Source: Nocardioides scoriae
GTDB lineage: Bacteria > Actinomycetota > Actinomycetes > Propionibacteriales > Nocardioidaceae
NCBI RefSeq assembly: GCF_900104965.1
Contig: NZ_LT629757.1
Span: 248,001 to 312,000 of the forward strand
Length of the DNA: 64,000 nt
Reading direction: 5' to 3'
In this document: positions 32,212-41,053 of the stretch, one piece after another
Layout: every line of letters starts with the position of its first letter
Position numbering within the stretch: position 1 is the first letter of the stretch
Notes under the pieces: generated by a model
Seen by the model: the letters and a program-made list of their open reading frames with translations, nothing else
Told to the model about the DNA's origin: nothing
Databases searched by the model: none
Made by a program: the position numbers and the translations under genes

Positions 32212-34139
32212 GGGCCCTGACGAGGCTGGTCGTGCTGCTGCTCCTCGGTCTCCTGGTCCTGGCCTCGACGCCCGCGGTGGCGGTCGACGACCCGTCTGAT
32301 CCGGGGTCGTTGCTTCCTGAGGTGCCCTTGCCCGACCTGCCCAACCTGCCCGGGGTCAGCGACTGCAAGGACGCCCCGGCGCCCGAGTCTCCGGGCATGG
32401 GGGTGGCCGGGATGTTCGCGCGCGAGCCCGCCGAGCTGCCCCCAGCCGGGGACCCCTTCGCCAAGGGCAGCAGCACGACCATCTTCGAGCAATACGGGTA
32501 TGCCGGGCTGCGCTGGCACACCTACGACCTGGGGTGTGGTCCCGATGCCCTGCGACAACCGGACGCGGTCATCGGCACCGCGGTCAGCAACTGGACCACC
32601 CAGATCCCGATCGCGCTGACGGCCATGACGGGGTCGCTGACCCAGGTCGCGTTCAAGCCGTCGTTCCTCGGCGGGTTCGATCCCGTCGTGTCCCGCGTGG
32701 CGACCGGCCTGCACGACAGCCTGTTCGCCAACTGGGCGCCCGTCGTGCTCGGGGTGCTGGGCCTCTCGATGATCGCGATGGCCCGCAGACGAGCGTTCTC
32801 CTCGACCGCATCGGCCGCAGCCTGGGCGCTGCTCGTCCTGGTGCTCGCCACCGTGCTCTTCCGGTGGCCCGTCGCTGCCGGGCAGGTCGCGGACAGCACC
32901 GTGACCTCGACCGTGGGCGCGGTGGTCGGACGTCTCGACAGCGATCCGACGACCACCGATCCGGGCACGGCGGTGGCATCGCAGGTGCAGGAGTCGATCC
33001 TCTACCGCGCCTGGCTAGCCGGCACCCTGGGCGACGCCGACAGCCCGACTGCGATCGAGTACGGGCCCGAGCTGTTCAAGGCCCAGGCACTGACGTGGCG
33101 CGAGGCCGCCGCCGCGGAGAGCGACCCTGACCGCGCGAAGGAGATCTTTGAGGCCAAGGAGGACCGCTGGCTGGACGTCGCGGACGAGATCAAGGAGCGC
33201 GACCCCGAGGCGTACGAGAACTTGCGCGGGACGCGGTCCGAGACCCGGGTGGGGTACGCGCTGCTCTCGGCCGCCGCTGCGTGCCTCTCACTCCCTTTCC
33301 TGCTGCTTGCCGCACTGCTGATGCTCGGATGCTTCATGATCGTGCGCCTGGCGGTCATGCTCTTCCCGGCCTTCGCCGTGCTCGGCCTCTTTCCCTCGGC
33401 CGGTGGGCTCGTGACCGGCGTCGGTCGGACCGTCGCCGCTGCCGTCGTCAACGCCATCCTCTTCGGCATCGGGGCGGGCGTGACGGTCGCGGTCCTGGGC
33501 ATCCTGCTCAACCCCGGCAACGGGTCACCGGCCTGGCTCGGGCTCGTGCTCATGCCTCTGTTCACGTTCGTGATGTGGCAGGCACTCAGGCCGTTCCGTC
33601 GACTGGGCGCGATGGTCAACCCCAACGGCAATCACCTGGGCTCGATGAACGACTCTTTCGGGCGAGCCGGGCGTCGAGCGAAGCATCGGGGGAAGCAGAT
33701 CGTCGTGGCGTCTGCAGCCGCCCTGACTGGCGGCGCGTCAGCCGGTGCAGCAGCCGCTGCCAGCTCGGCGGCGAAGGACGCATCTGACGATCCGCCTGCC
33801 CGGGCGGAAGCCGCACCGTCGGCGCCGGTCGTGCCGTCGCAGCGACGTCCCCCAGAGGGTGCCTCGTCGGCTCAAGCTTCGAGTCCTGTTGGGCATCCTT
33901 CGACTGAGGGCGTGTCGCAGCCCGGTCGCACGACAAGCCGCGTCGCCGGGGCACTGGCTGCTCCGCCGATCGCACGTCCCGTCCGCGAGCTGCCGGAGGG
34001 ATTCGTGCCCAAGCCGATGTCGCGCGGTGTCCCACCACCGCCGACGGAGCCCGAGTGGTACGACGGCGAGGCCGTCTACCCCATCTACCGACCGCCCGAG
34101 GACCGCGACGCGCACGATGGTCAGGCAGGTGTCCGATGA
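32208..34139 (+). CDS. VirB6/TrbL-like polytopic T4SS protein
   Basis: A 643-aa protein: a signal peptide (VLLLLGLLVLASTPAVAVD), a secreted domain to about residue 170, then hydrophobic segments at about 175-195, 200-220, 350-375, 380-400 and 410-440, and 450-470, as in VirB6/TrbL. The last 170 residues are Ala/Pro/Ser-rich and hydrophilic. The internal helical stretch with ARAKE/EAKEDRWLD is soluble. The gene begins inside the VirB4 stop and ends overlapping the next start (ATGA), so the operon is continuous. Confidence 0.75.
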   Translation: MRALTRLVVLLLLGLLVLASTPAVAVDDPSDPGSLLPEVPLPDLPNLPGVSDCKDAPAPESPGMGVAGMFAREPAELPPAGDPFAKGSSTTIFEQYGYAGLRWHTYDLGCGPDALRQPDAVIGTAVSNWTTQIPIALTAMTGSLTQVAFKPSFLGGFDPVVSRVATGLHDSLFANWAPVVLGVLGLSMIAMARRRAFSSTASAAAWALLVLVLATVLFRWPVAAGQVADSTVTSTVGAVVGRLDSDPTTTDPGTAVASQVQESILYRAWLAGTLGDADSPTAIEYGPELFKAQALTWREAAAAESDPDRAKEIFEAKEDRWLDVADEIKERDPEAYENLRGTRSETRVGYALLSAAAACLSLPFLLLAALLMLGCFMIVRLAVMLFPAFAVLGLFPSAGGLVTGVGRTVAAAVVNAILFGIGAGVTVAVLGILLNPGNGSPAWLGLVLMPLFTFVMWQALRPFRRLGAMVNPNGNHLGSMNDSFGRAGRRAKHRGKQIVVASAAALTGGASAGAAAAASSAAKDASDDPPARAEAAPSAPVVPSQRRPPEGASSAQASSPVGHPSTEGVSQPGRTTSRVAGALAAPPIARPVRELPEGFVPKPMSRGVPPPPTEPEWYDGEAVYPIYRPPEDRDAHDGQAGVR

Positions 34140-36037
34140 GCGGCTTCGGATGGAGGTGGGGCGTCGGTGCCATGCTCGGTACGGGACTCCTGGTGGGTCC
34201 GCCGCTCCTCATCGTGGCGGCCATGACCGGAGGACGGAGCGAGGTCGCCCAGGGTGCGTGTGACGAGCTCACGCAGGTCTCGGCGGTGGTCGAGGACGAA
34301 ACGGTGAACCCCCTCCAAGGCCTGTCGGCCGAGCAGACCCGCAACGCCGCGACCATCGTGTCCGTGGGACGTGGGATGGGCGTCAGCCCGCGCGGTCAGC
34401 TCGTCGCTCTCGCCACGGCCTCCCAGGAGTCGCGGTTCCTCAACTACGCCAACGACGGGCTCGGAGGAGACCTTGGTCCTGACCAACGCGGCGTCGGGAG
34501 GTCCCTCAGGCTCCCGCACCAGGCGGTGGGGAGCGACCACGGCTCGATCGGCGTCTTCCAGCAGCAGTGGCCGTGGTGGGGGTCGATGTCCGACCTGATG
34601 AATCCCGCCACGTCCGCGGCCAAGTTCTACAAGAGGCTGCTGCAGGTCCCGGGGTGGCAGACCCTGCCGGTCACGCGAGCCGCCCAGGCCGTCCAGCGGT
34701 CGGCGTACCCCGATGCCTACGCCGACGACGAGGCCCTCGCGGTCCGCCTGCTCGGACAGCTCGAGGGCGCTGACGTCTCGACGACAGAAGCATGGGGCGT
34801 CGACTGTTCGACGCCGGAGGTCGTGGGCGGCCCCGTCACGCTTCCCGTCTCGGACCGCGACGCGGCGAGCGACCGACGTAACTTCGGGTCCAGTGGCGGC
34901 CGGTGGGCGCGCGGGCACACGGGCACCGACTTCTCGCTGCCTTGCGGCACGCCGGTCGTAGCTGCGACGTCCGGCCGCATCGTCATCCGCACCGACCAGG
35001 TCTGGGCGGGCCGGTGGCTGGTGCAGGTCAGCACGGGGGAGGGCTCCCTGACGACCTGGTACGCCCACATGCAGCGTGTCACCGTCTCGGACGGCGACGT
35101 CGTGCGAGCTGGCCAGCAGATCGGAGAGGTCGGCACGCTCGGAAACTCCACCGGTTGCCACCTGCACTTCGAGGTCCACCCCCGGGGTGGGTCCATCTAC
35201 GAGGATGCCGTCGACCCCAGCGAGTGGCTGAACCGACACGTCGGCAAGTCAGCCGAGACGCAGCCGGTCCGCTCGCAGACCTCATCCGTTGGCGACAGCT
35301 TCGTGCTGGCCAGCTTCAACGTGCTCGGGCAGTCGCACACCGAGCAGCGGGGCAAGAAGCCAGAGTGGGACTCCGGTGTGAGTCGGATGGGCGGTGTCAT
35401 CCAGGCGTTGGACCGCTACGACGTCGACGTCGTCGGGCTTCAGGAGCTGCAACGGCCGCAGCACGACGTGCTGACGCGGACAGCGGGGGACCGGTACGCC
35501 GTCTATGCGCCGCCCGGCCAGACAGCCAACTCCGTGGTCTGGCGTCGCGATCGCTGGGCCTTCGTCAGCGCCGACACGGTGCCGATCCCCTACTGGAAGG
35601 GGCGCCTGACGGAGATGCCGCTGGTGCGCCTCCGTGACCTCCGGTCCGGTGAGGAGGCGATCTTCTTCAACGTCCACAACGTCGCGAACGTGGGCAGCCG
35701 CCAGGCACCGCGCCACCGGGCCGAGGCCGTGCGCCGCGAGCTGGCCACGATGCGGGCCATCACCCAGACCTACGATGTCCCGGCCTTCCTGATCGGTGAC
35801 CTCAACGATCGTTCGTCGGCGTTCTGCGCCCTGACATCGGGCAGCACGCTGTCATCGCCAGCCGGCGGCTCGCACGGGTCGACGTGTCGGCCACCCGCGC
35901 GGATGGGCATCGACTGGGTCTTCGGCAACCGGTACGCCCAGTGGCTAGGGTACTCGGTCGACACGTCACTCCAGCGGGCTCAGATCAGTGACCACCCGCT
36001 GGTCGTGGCCCGCGTCGAGTTGCGGCCGCGAGCATGA
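34136..36037 (+). CDS. T4SS peptidoglycan hydrolase fused to an EEP nuclease/phosphatase-like domain
   Basis: A 633-aa protein from ATG 34136 (4-bp overlap). Domains in order: N-terminal TM (about 10-31); a lytic-transglycosylase-like region with ATASQESRFLN (about 94-104) and GSIGVFQQQWPWWG; an M23 metallopeptidase (about 255-350) with HTGTDFSLPCGTPV (HxxxD) and HLHFEVHPRG; and an endonuclease/exonuclease/phosphatase domain (about 387-633) with SFNVLGQ, VGLQELQ, FLIGDLNDRS and ISDHPLV, i.e. Glu, Asp/Asn and the terminal SDH motif are all present. The first two parts are standard for Gram-positive conjugation (cell-wall passage). The added EEP domain is unusual and would act outside the membrane; it could cut nucleic acid, phospholipid or phosphoinositides. 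Confidence 0.85.
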   Translation: MSGFGWRWGVGAMLGTGLLVGPPLLIVAAMTGGRSEVAQGACDELTQVSAVVEDETVNPLQGLSAEQTRNAATIVSVGRGMGVSPRGQLVALATASQESRFLNYANDGLGGDLGPDQRGVGRSLRLPHQAVGSDHGSIGVFQQQWPWWGSMSDLMNPATSAAKFYKRLLQVPGWQTLPVTRAAQAVQRSAYPDAYADDEALAVRLLGQLEGADVSTTEAWGVDCSTPEVVGGPVTLPVSDRDAASDRRNFGSSGGRWARGHTGTDFSLPCGTPVVAATSGRIVIRTDQVWAGRWLVQVSTGEGSLTTWYAHMQRVTVSDGDVVRAGQQIGEVGTLGNSTGCHLHFEVHPRGGSIYEDAVDPSEWLNRHVGKSAETQPVRSQTSSVGDSFVLASFNVLGQSHTEQRGKKPEWDSGVSRMGGVIQALDRYDVDVVGLQELQRPQHDVLTRTAGDRYAVYAPPGQTANSVVWRRDRWAFVSADTVPIPYWKGRLTEMPLVRLRDLRSGEEAIFFNVHNVANVGSRQAPRHRAEAVRRELATMRAITQTYDVPAFLIGDLNDRSSAFCALTSGSTLSSPAGGSHGSTCRPPARMGIDWVFGNRYAQWLGYSVDTSLQRAQISDHPLVVARVELRPRA

Positions 36038-36303
36038 CCGGCGAGCAGCTGCCGTACTTCGGTCGACCACCCGCGCGTGCGCCGCAGCCGGCCGCCGAGG
36101 CCAAGACGCTTCGCGGCCGGCGGGTGATCCTGTCCCTGCCCGAAGGCTTCGTGTACGACGTCCGAGCGGTGAGCGACGTGTTTGATTGCGGGGGACTTGA
36201 GGTGGTTGACGTCGTGAGTGAGGAGGATTACTTCAGGTGGATGTTCCTGGCGGTGCCGCCGGCGAGGAGTTCGTATCCCATTCGACTCGTTTGGCTGGAG
36301 TGA
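36034..36303 (+). CDS. small protein at the end of the T4SS operon
   Basis: An 89-aa protein starting 4 bp inside the previous gene (ATGA). Pro/Ala-rich N-terminus, then a compact beta-rich part (RRVILSLPEGFVYDVRAVSD and CGGLEVVDVVSEEDYFRW). No known family. It is the last gene of the first backbone block; a switch to minus-strand cargo follows after a 113-bp gap. Confidence 0.6.
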   Translation: MTGEQLPYFGRPPARAPQPAAEAKTLRGRRVILSLPEGFVYDVRAVSDVFDCGGLEVVDVVSEEDYFRWMFLAVPPARSSYPIRLVWLE

Positions 36304-36416
36304 CAAGTGGTGCCGCCACACAGAATCTGCTCCAAGCGTTGCATGCGTGCAGGTAACCAAGTCGGAGCCACCTCCGCACAGACTCAGCTAACCTCCGCGC
36401 GGCGGTATGACCCACC

Positions 36417-37022
36417 TCAGGCGGTGTCCGGTTCTCTGTCAGGGAGCCCCCACTGCTCGCGCAGCTTGTTGCGGCGCTCGACTCCTGCGGCCAGCTCCTC
36501 CTGCGGCAGATAGTTCTGCTCGTTCGTATAGACGATGTAGGTGACGGGATGCACGAAATTCTCCAGTCGCAAGTCGTAGGCGAGCACCTCGCGCCAGCCC
36601 GAGCCTCTCGAAGAGCGCGCCTCGACGACGATGCGGTGAGGTCGTCCAACTGGCACCTTGCCTGGGAAGGTTCCGCGAAATTCCGCCACCAGCTCGTGGG
36701 TGCTTCTGCCGGCAATGCTGAACGGGGTCCGTGCGTCCTGAACGTCGTCTGACTGAGGGATCAATGTGGTTCGGGTGTGTTCCCAAACCATGAACTGGCC
36801 CTCTGCGAAAGCTACCCGCAGTTCCATCACGACCAGCGCGGTGGCACCCGTGTTATGCAGCACCAGGGGAAGACGCAATGCGGAGCGGTCTTGCGAGAGG
36901 TAGGCAGCCCAAGTGCTGGGCTCGTATGCGACCAGCCTGCCGGGTCTGGCTTGAAGCCACCAAAACGACGCCACGGTGAACACCAAAGCCAGAACGGACA
37001 CGATCAGAGCGGGTATAGCCAC
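36417..37022 (-). CDS. membrane-anchored hypothetical protein
   Basis: A 201-aa protein with GTG start at 37022. One N-terminal TM (ALIVSVLALVFTVASFWWL, residues 5-23), then a beta-rich extracytoplasmic or cytoplasmic domain (LRLPLVLHNTGATALVVMEL, RSTHELVAEFRGTFPGK) that resembles an immunoglobulin-like fold. The C-terminus is charged (NKLREQWGLPDREPDTA). Lower GC than the backbone. Cargo gene; no RBS stands out, so the start is uncertain. Confidence 0.55.
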   Translation of the reverse strand: MAIPALIVSVLALVFTVASFWWLQARPGRLVAYEPSTWAAYLSQDRSALRLPLVLHNTGATALVVMELRVAFAEGQFMVWEHTRTTLIPQSDDVQDARTPFSIAGRSTHELVAEFRGTFPGKVPVGRPHRIVVEARSSRGSGWREVLAYDLRLENFVHPVTYIVYTNEQNYLPQEELAAGVERRNKLREQWGLPDREPDTA

Positions 37023-37321
37023 GCATTCATCATCGCGCCAAAGGAGTCTCTTTGGGGCGCGGCACCTAGCCGGTGCAAGACGCCGTACGCGACGCAGGAG
37101 CCACGGAGTCCACGACCAACGCGGCGGTATGACGCGTGGCTAGGACCAGCATCGCTTCTTCCCGTGAAGTGGCTTTTCACCGTCGACGCTGTCGAGCGCG
37201 AGTTCATCGTTCTCCAGCCAGGCCACTTGCTCGATCAACCGGACACCCGCGCAGCGCTACCCAAGGACTTGGCAGAGCGATCGGGTGTGTGATCCGCGAT
37301 CGCTGGACCGGGCGCGTGCAG

Positions 37322-38070
37322 ATGTCCGTTGGGAGGATGAAGCCGTCAATATCAAGTCAAGTCGAACACCAGCCAGAAACCGTGGGCCTGTCGCCGCAGG
37401 ACCGGAAGACCCTGTGGGCTTGTTCCCGGCACCTGTGCGCCTTCCCGCAATGTCGGCGCCAACTGACGGCGGGCGAGGTCGATGCCAGGAGGGGGGGGGA
37501 GACTTTGCAAACCATCGTCGGCGAGGAAGCTCACGTCTACTCGCCGTCACCCGAGGGGCCCCGCTACGACGCGAACTACCCGGCCAACAAGTTGGAGACA
37601 TACAAGAATCGAACCCTGCTATGCAGCATCCACCATACCTTCATCGACTCCGAGAAAGGTCGGGCGTACGACCCGGACACCCTCACCAAGATGATGCGGC
37701 GACACGAGCGGCAGGAGGAGCGACGCGAGCGGATTTCCGGAACCGTCCGCGCCTACGTGGCCGATCAGTACGAGGTCGACGACAAGGTGCTCTTTCGGCA
37801 GACCCAAGCTCGAAGGCCATCGGGTTGACTTTATGTTCGTCGACGTCTTCTTCGCGTCACGGGGCGACACAGAAGCTGCTGCCCTCCTCGCTCAGATCGC
37901 GCAAGATGCACCGGGTGACGCAGTAGTTCACGGGCGCCGCCCAGGCATTGCTGCACCCGCAGTGGACGGGGAACCCACTCATCGTCGGCGGCCCAGGCCA
38001 GGGCAAGTCGACGCTGTTGCAGTTCGTCTGCCAGTTCCACCGCGCGCGCTTCCAGCAAGCGACCGACTAA
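37322..38070 (+). pseudogene. HNH nuclease-STAND NTPase remnant (frameshifted, truncated)
   Basis: Pieces of one ancestral gene lie in three successive frames. Frame A (from about 37322 to 37828): HNH domain with CAFPQCRRQLTAGE, VGEEAHVYSP, NRTLLCSIHHTFID, that is, the C-x-x-C, AH and HH elements. Frame B (about 37803-37926): ELEGHRVDFMFVDVFFASRG. Frame C (37927-38070): ALLHPQWTGNPLIVGGPGQG then KSTLLQFVCQFHRA, with a Walker A (GGPGQGKST), ending TAA at 38068. Each junction is a +1 shift. Only the start of the NTPase remains. It looks like an inactivated nuclease-STAND defence protein; alternatively frame A alone could still make a 150-170 aa HNH protein. Assembly error is possible. Confidence 0.7.
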
Positions 38071-38086
38071 CAGATCACCGAACCAG

Positions 38087-39298
38087 TCAGCGATACAACC
38101 TCTCGAGATCCTCGGCGAGCCGGATAGCAGCCTGAGCAATCGCAGAAGAGGCGTCAATGATGCGGTCGGACGAGACAGGTCCACCGTTGACCCCGAGTGA
38201 CTCCAAGATCGCCGCGACCCGCGCGTTCTCGGCAACGGCGGAGCGGAAGATCAGCGAAGTGTTGTCCCCGTTAGCGGCTTCGAGGGCTCGCTTCGCCACC
38301 TCGATGTACTTGGCGTTCATGACGTCGAAGTACTGCTGAAGCAACGCGGCGAGCTGCGCCTGCTTCTCGAACTCGGCAGCATCAAAGGCATCGTCGCCAC
38401 CAGCGCGGTCGTGAAGAGTCTGAGCCGCATGATTCAACGGCCGCACAACACCGCCCTCGTCGTAGGTGAAGAGCGCGACGGCGGCTGCGTTCGCATACTC
38501 GACCGCGGCCTTCGTGTAGCCGGTGAGGCTATAGAACAACGCAGCGCCCCTACCGTGGGCTGCCCCGCGAAGCTGCTGAACAACCGGAGCGCCAATGGGT
38601 GTGGCGTAGTGCTTGACCTGGGCCACCGCATCATTCGCCCGGACGTCAAGGCCGCCGTCCGCGCCAGGTGGAGTCATCTCGGCGTCGTCGAAGCCGAGCT
38701 GCCTCATGTGCCACGCGGCAAGAGCCTCAGCCTCCTGCCAAGACGAAACGACCCGACCGCCCGGTTCGATAGGCGGGGCTTCAAAGCGCGGCACCTCGTT
38801 TACGAGAGACGAAACTGCCTGTGCCGGCAGGGGCGAGCCCCGTCGACCGGCCGTTCCGTTCGGCACAGACCCCCCGCGTCGGTCGGGCACCGGGCCCGTC
38901 GGAGTAGCGGCTGGCTTCGGGGCCGCTGCGACGGGGACGACAGGCGGCCATGGTGCTGGGGGCGGCGCGATGGGCGACTGGGCGGACCGCCACCGAAGAT
39001 AGTCACGGTTCACGAAGAGGCCGTAGCCGATGAGGCCGAGCCACAGAAAGGCTGCGTAGCCAGCGCCCAAGTCTTGGATGGGCTCGACGGGCGTCACCAG
39101 CGAAATCAGGCCGACCAAACTCAACGCGGTCACGACAACGGCACGACGCTTCCACGTAGTAGAACGCACGCGGACAGCGCAGTAGATGAAGCCAACGCAC
39201 GAAAACGAACCGACCCCAAGGATCACCGCGAGGAGCCACGCACTATGGCGCACCTTCCACATGAGGCTGCGGGTAGCGAAGGAGCGCGTGTCGTGCAT
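38087..39298 (-). CDS. membrane-anchored Mrr-like restriction endonuclease
   Basis: A 403-aa protein. N-terminal TM segments at about 18-42, 52-72 and 78-97, a Pro/Ala-rich linker, then a PD-(D/E)xK domain of the Mrr_cat type (about 185-290): MRQLGFDDAEMTPPGADGGL then DVRANDAVAQVKHYATPIGA, with the catalytic D of GGLDV and the QVK pair, and VVQQLRGAAHGRGAALFYSL. The C-terminal helical region (ALLQQYFDVMNAKYIEV) has no known function. Mrr enzymes restrict modified DNA or act as stress nucleases; membrane anchoring suggests action near the site of DNA entry. Cargo of the element, minus strand. It ends 16 bp from the HNH-STAND remnant. Confidence 0.82.
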   Translation of the reverse strand: MHDTRSFATRSLMWKVRHSAWLLAVILGVGSFSCVGFIYCAVRVRSTTWKRRAVVVTALSLVGLISLVTPVEPIQDLGAGYAAFLWLGLIGYGLFVNRDYLRWRSAQSPIAPPPAPWPPVVPVAAAPKPAATPTGPVPDRRGGSVPNGTAGRRGSPLPAQAVSSLVNEVPRFEAPPIEPGGRVVSSWQEAEALAAWHMRQLGFDDAEMTPPGADGGLDVRANDAVAQVKHYATPIGAPVVQQLRGAAHGRGAALFYSLTGYTKAAVEYANAAAVALFTYDEGGVVRPLNHAAQTLHDRAGGDDAFDAAEFEKQAQLAALLQQYFDVMNAKYIEVAKRALEAANGDNTSLIFRSAVAENARVAAILESLGVNGGPVSSDRIIDASSAIAQAAIRLAEDLERLYR

Positions 39299-39868
39299 GA
39301 GAGGAGTGTCGCAAACCCCACCGACAGCCGGCTCGACAGAACCGGGCTGCCGACATCAACGGTCATACAGTTCTGTGGCCCGTGCGACACCGAATCCGTC
39401 ACTCCTACGTAGACGACGCCGACGCGTTGCACGCAGGGTGGGCAACAGCCGTAATGGCTGATGCGGGACGGGGAGTCGCATCGCACCCCCGGCCACCACG
39501 GACCACCGATTGCACAAGATTCGCCGTCGTCGACCGCAGCGGCAACCTAGCGCGGGTTGGCGCGCCCCTCGCCCAGGACGGGCGCGTCCCGCAGGTTAGC
39601 GCCTGCTCGTACCAAGTTACGTCTGGGTGCTCGAGTGCATTCACCAAGCGGCGGAATGACGCAGTCGCCACGGCAGGCTATGTAGTCGCGTGAGCACTGA
39701 TTAAGAGCGGCATATGTGCAGGTTAGCGCAGTGCCTATCAACCGTTGCGGTCGAACCAAACGAAAATTGTGGCTCTCGTGACCGGCCAAGCTTGCCGAAG
39801 AGTTGGTGCGCCACAGGTTCGTGCAGTCACATGTTGTTCGGCGCAGGCGGATGATGGCTGTACGTCTT
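39299..39868. other. 570-bp gap in the cargo, no gene
   Basis: More AT-rich than the surroundings, with no motif-bearing ORF. It must hold the promoter of the Mrr-like gene at 39298 and probably the end of the 39869 gene's transcript. Confidence 0.4.
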
Positions 39869-41020
39869 CTACTCAGCAGCATCCGCCTGAATCTGAATGG
39901 TTGACGCGGGCCACCCTTCACCCGTTCCGATCAGGACGCGTGCCTGAAAATGTTGACGCAACCCTTCGACGTCGAACTTCATCGACTTAGTCTCTATGCG
40001 AACAGCGTCGGGCACGGACTCGTTGGATAGCCACAGCACCTGACCGGGGTCAAGAAATAAGCCGGCGGCGCCTTGGCCCTCGAACGCGACGATCGGCTGT
40101 CCCGGCTGGGGTGTCGCAAGCTTCAGCACCGGAAGCGGCCACGGTTCGCCGAATAGGGCTAGCTCCCCGAAGATCTCGCAGGCGACGAGCGTGAGGAGTT
40201 TGTGGACGTCGTTGAATGCGTCGGCGTACTTCCGTGCCGAATCGGTCAACGAGTCGATGACCTCGGCGGTCGTGTGAGCGCGGTACTCGGCCCGCGGCAG
40301 AGCAAAATTTTCCTCGTGATCGTCTACTGCTTCCAATGATAGCCGCTCGGCTAGTTCCCGACGCGCATCTCGGAGCGCTACCTTCCCGACCTCGCCTAGC
40401 CCGTCCAGTGAGTCGTGAAAACGGATCCACGCCGGCGACACTTCGAGAGTCCTGACTAGGTCCCGGGCGGCCTCATCAAGTTCGCGTGACGCGTTGACGT
40501 GGGCGCCTAGTAGATTGGGAACGCTCGGTGGCGCTGGCAGCTGATTTAGCCCGGCAGAGAACTCCTCCTTAGCCCATCCGTAGTGGATCGTCATCTCGAA
40601 CGTCGTTAGCGGCGTCCCAGGAGCGAGTTGGGGTGCGCGAAGAATCGGGTACCCAGCCAGTCGAGAGCGGAGCCACGCCAGTGTCATTCGGTGCGCAGTT
40701 TCAATTTGGTTTGCCATTGTCAACCACGCCGCGATCTCGCTCTGGTCGACGGCAGGAGTCCCGCCGCTGATAAGTGGCTGATCCAGCAGAACGGGAACGC
40801 GGCTTCCGAACATCAAGGGCTTCATCATCATCCCGGCATGCATGTCGAGATGCTGGAGGAGCGCAGGAATCCCAGTCGCACTGTCACCGCGGTTCTCAAA
40901 CCCCTGGTTGCGGGGCAGGGTTGCGGCAAAGTCCTTCACCAGCGGCGTCTCTGACCACGCGTCGGCCAGCCGCCACACGGCCCTCCAGAGGTCCGGTGAC
41001 GTCGAGTGCTGCACGCTCAT
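39869..41020 (-). CDS. unrecognised 383-aa partner of the nuclease-STAND gene
   Basis: A 383-aa protein, ATG with AAGGGAG 9 nt upstream. It lies 33 bp downstream of the nuclease-STAND gene on the same strand, so it is almost certainly co-transcribed. Soluble, mainly helical: LRRs, TM segments or nuclease motifs were not seen. Landmarks are MHAGMMMKPLMFGSRVPVLL, ARDLVRTLEVSPAWIRFHDS and VEGLRQHFQARVLIGTGEGW. No family recognised. A partner, effector or sensor role for the system is possible. Confidence 0.7.
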   Translation of the reverse strand: MSVQHSTSPDLWRAVWRLADAWSETPLVKDFAATLPRNQGFENRGDSATGIPALLQHLDMHAGMMMKPLMFGSRVPVLLDQPLISGGTPAVDQSEIAAWLTMANQIETAHRMTLAWLRSRLAGYPILRAPQLAPGTPLTTFEMTIHYGWAKEEFSAGLNQLPAPPSVPNLLGAHVNASRELDEAARDLVRTLEVSPAWIRFHDSLDGLGEVGKVALRDARRELAERLSLEAVDDHEENFALPRAEYRAHTTAEVIDSLTDSARKYADAFNDVHKLLTLVACEIFGELALFGEPWPLPVLKLATPQPGQPIVAFEGQGAAGLFLDPGQVLWLSNESVPDAVRIETKSMKFDVEGLRQHFQARVLIGTGEGWPASTIQIQADAAE

Positions 41021-41053
41021 GCGGGTACTCCCTTGAAGAGTTGGTGGGCGGAG

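Noticed and set aside
37136-37321. Upstream extension of the HNH frame
   Set aside because: Arg/Ser-rich, no RBS, and unrelated to the HNH domain; start placed near 37322.
39697-39707. 11-bp match to the tRNA-Lys anticodon region (CTGATTAAGAG)
   Set aside because: Flanks do not match the tRNA 3' end on either side, so it is not an attachment site; chance match is likely for a window of this size.
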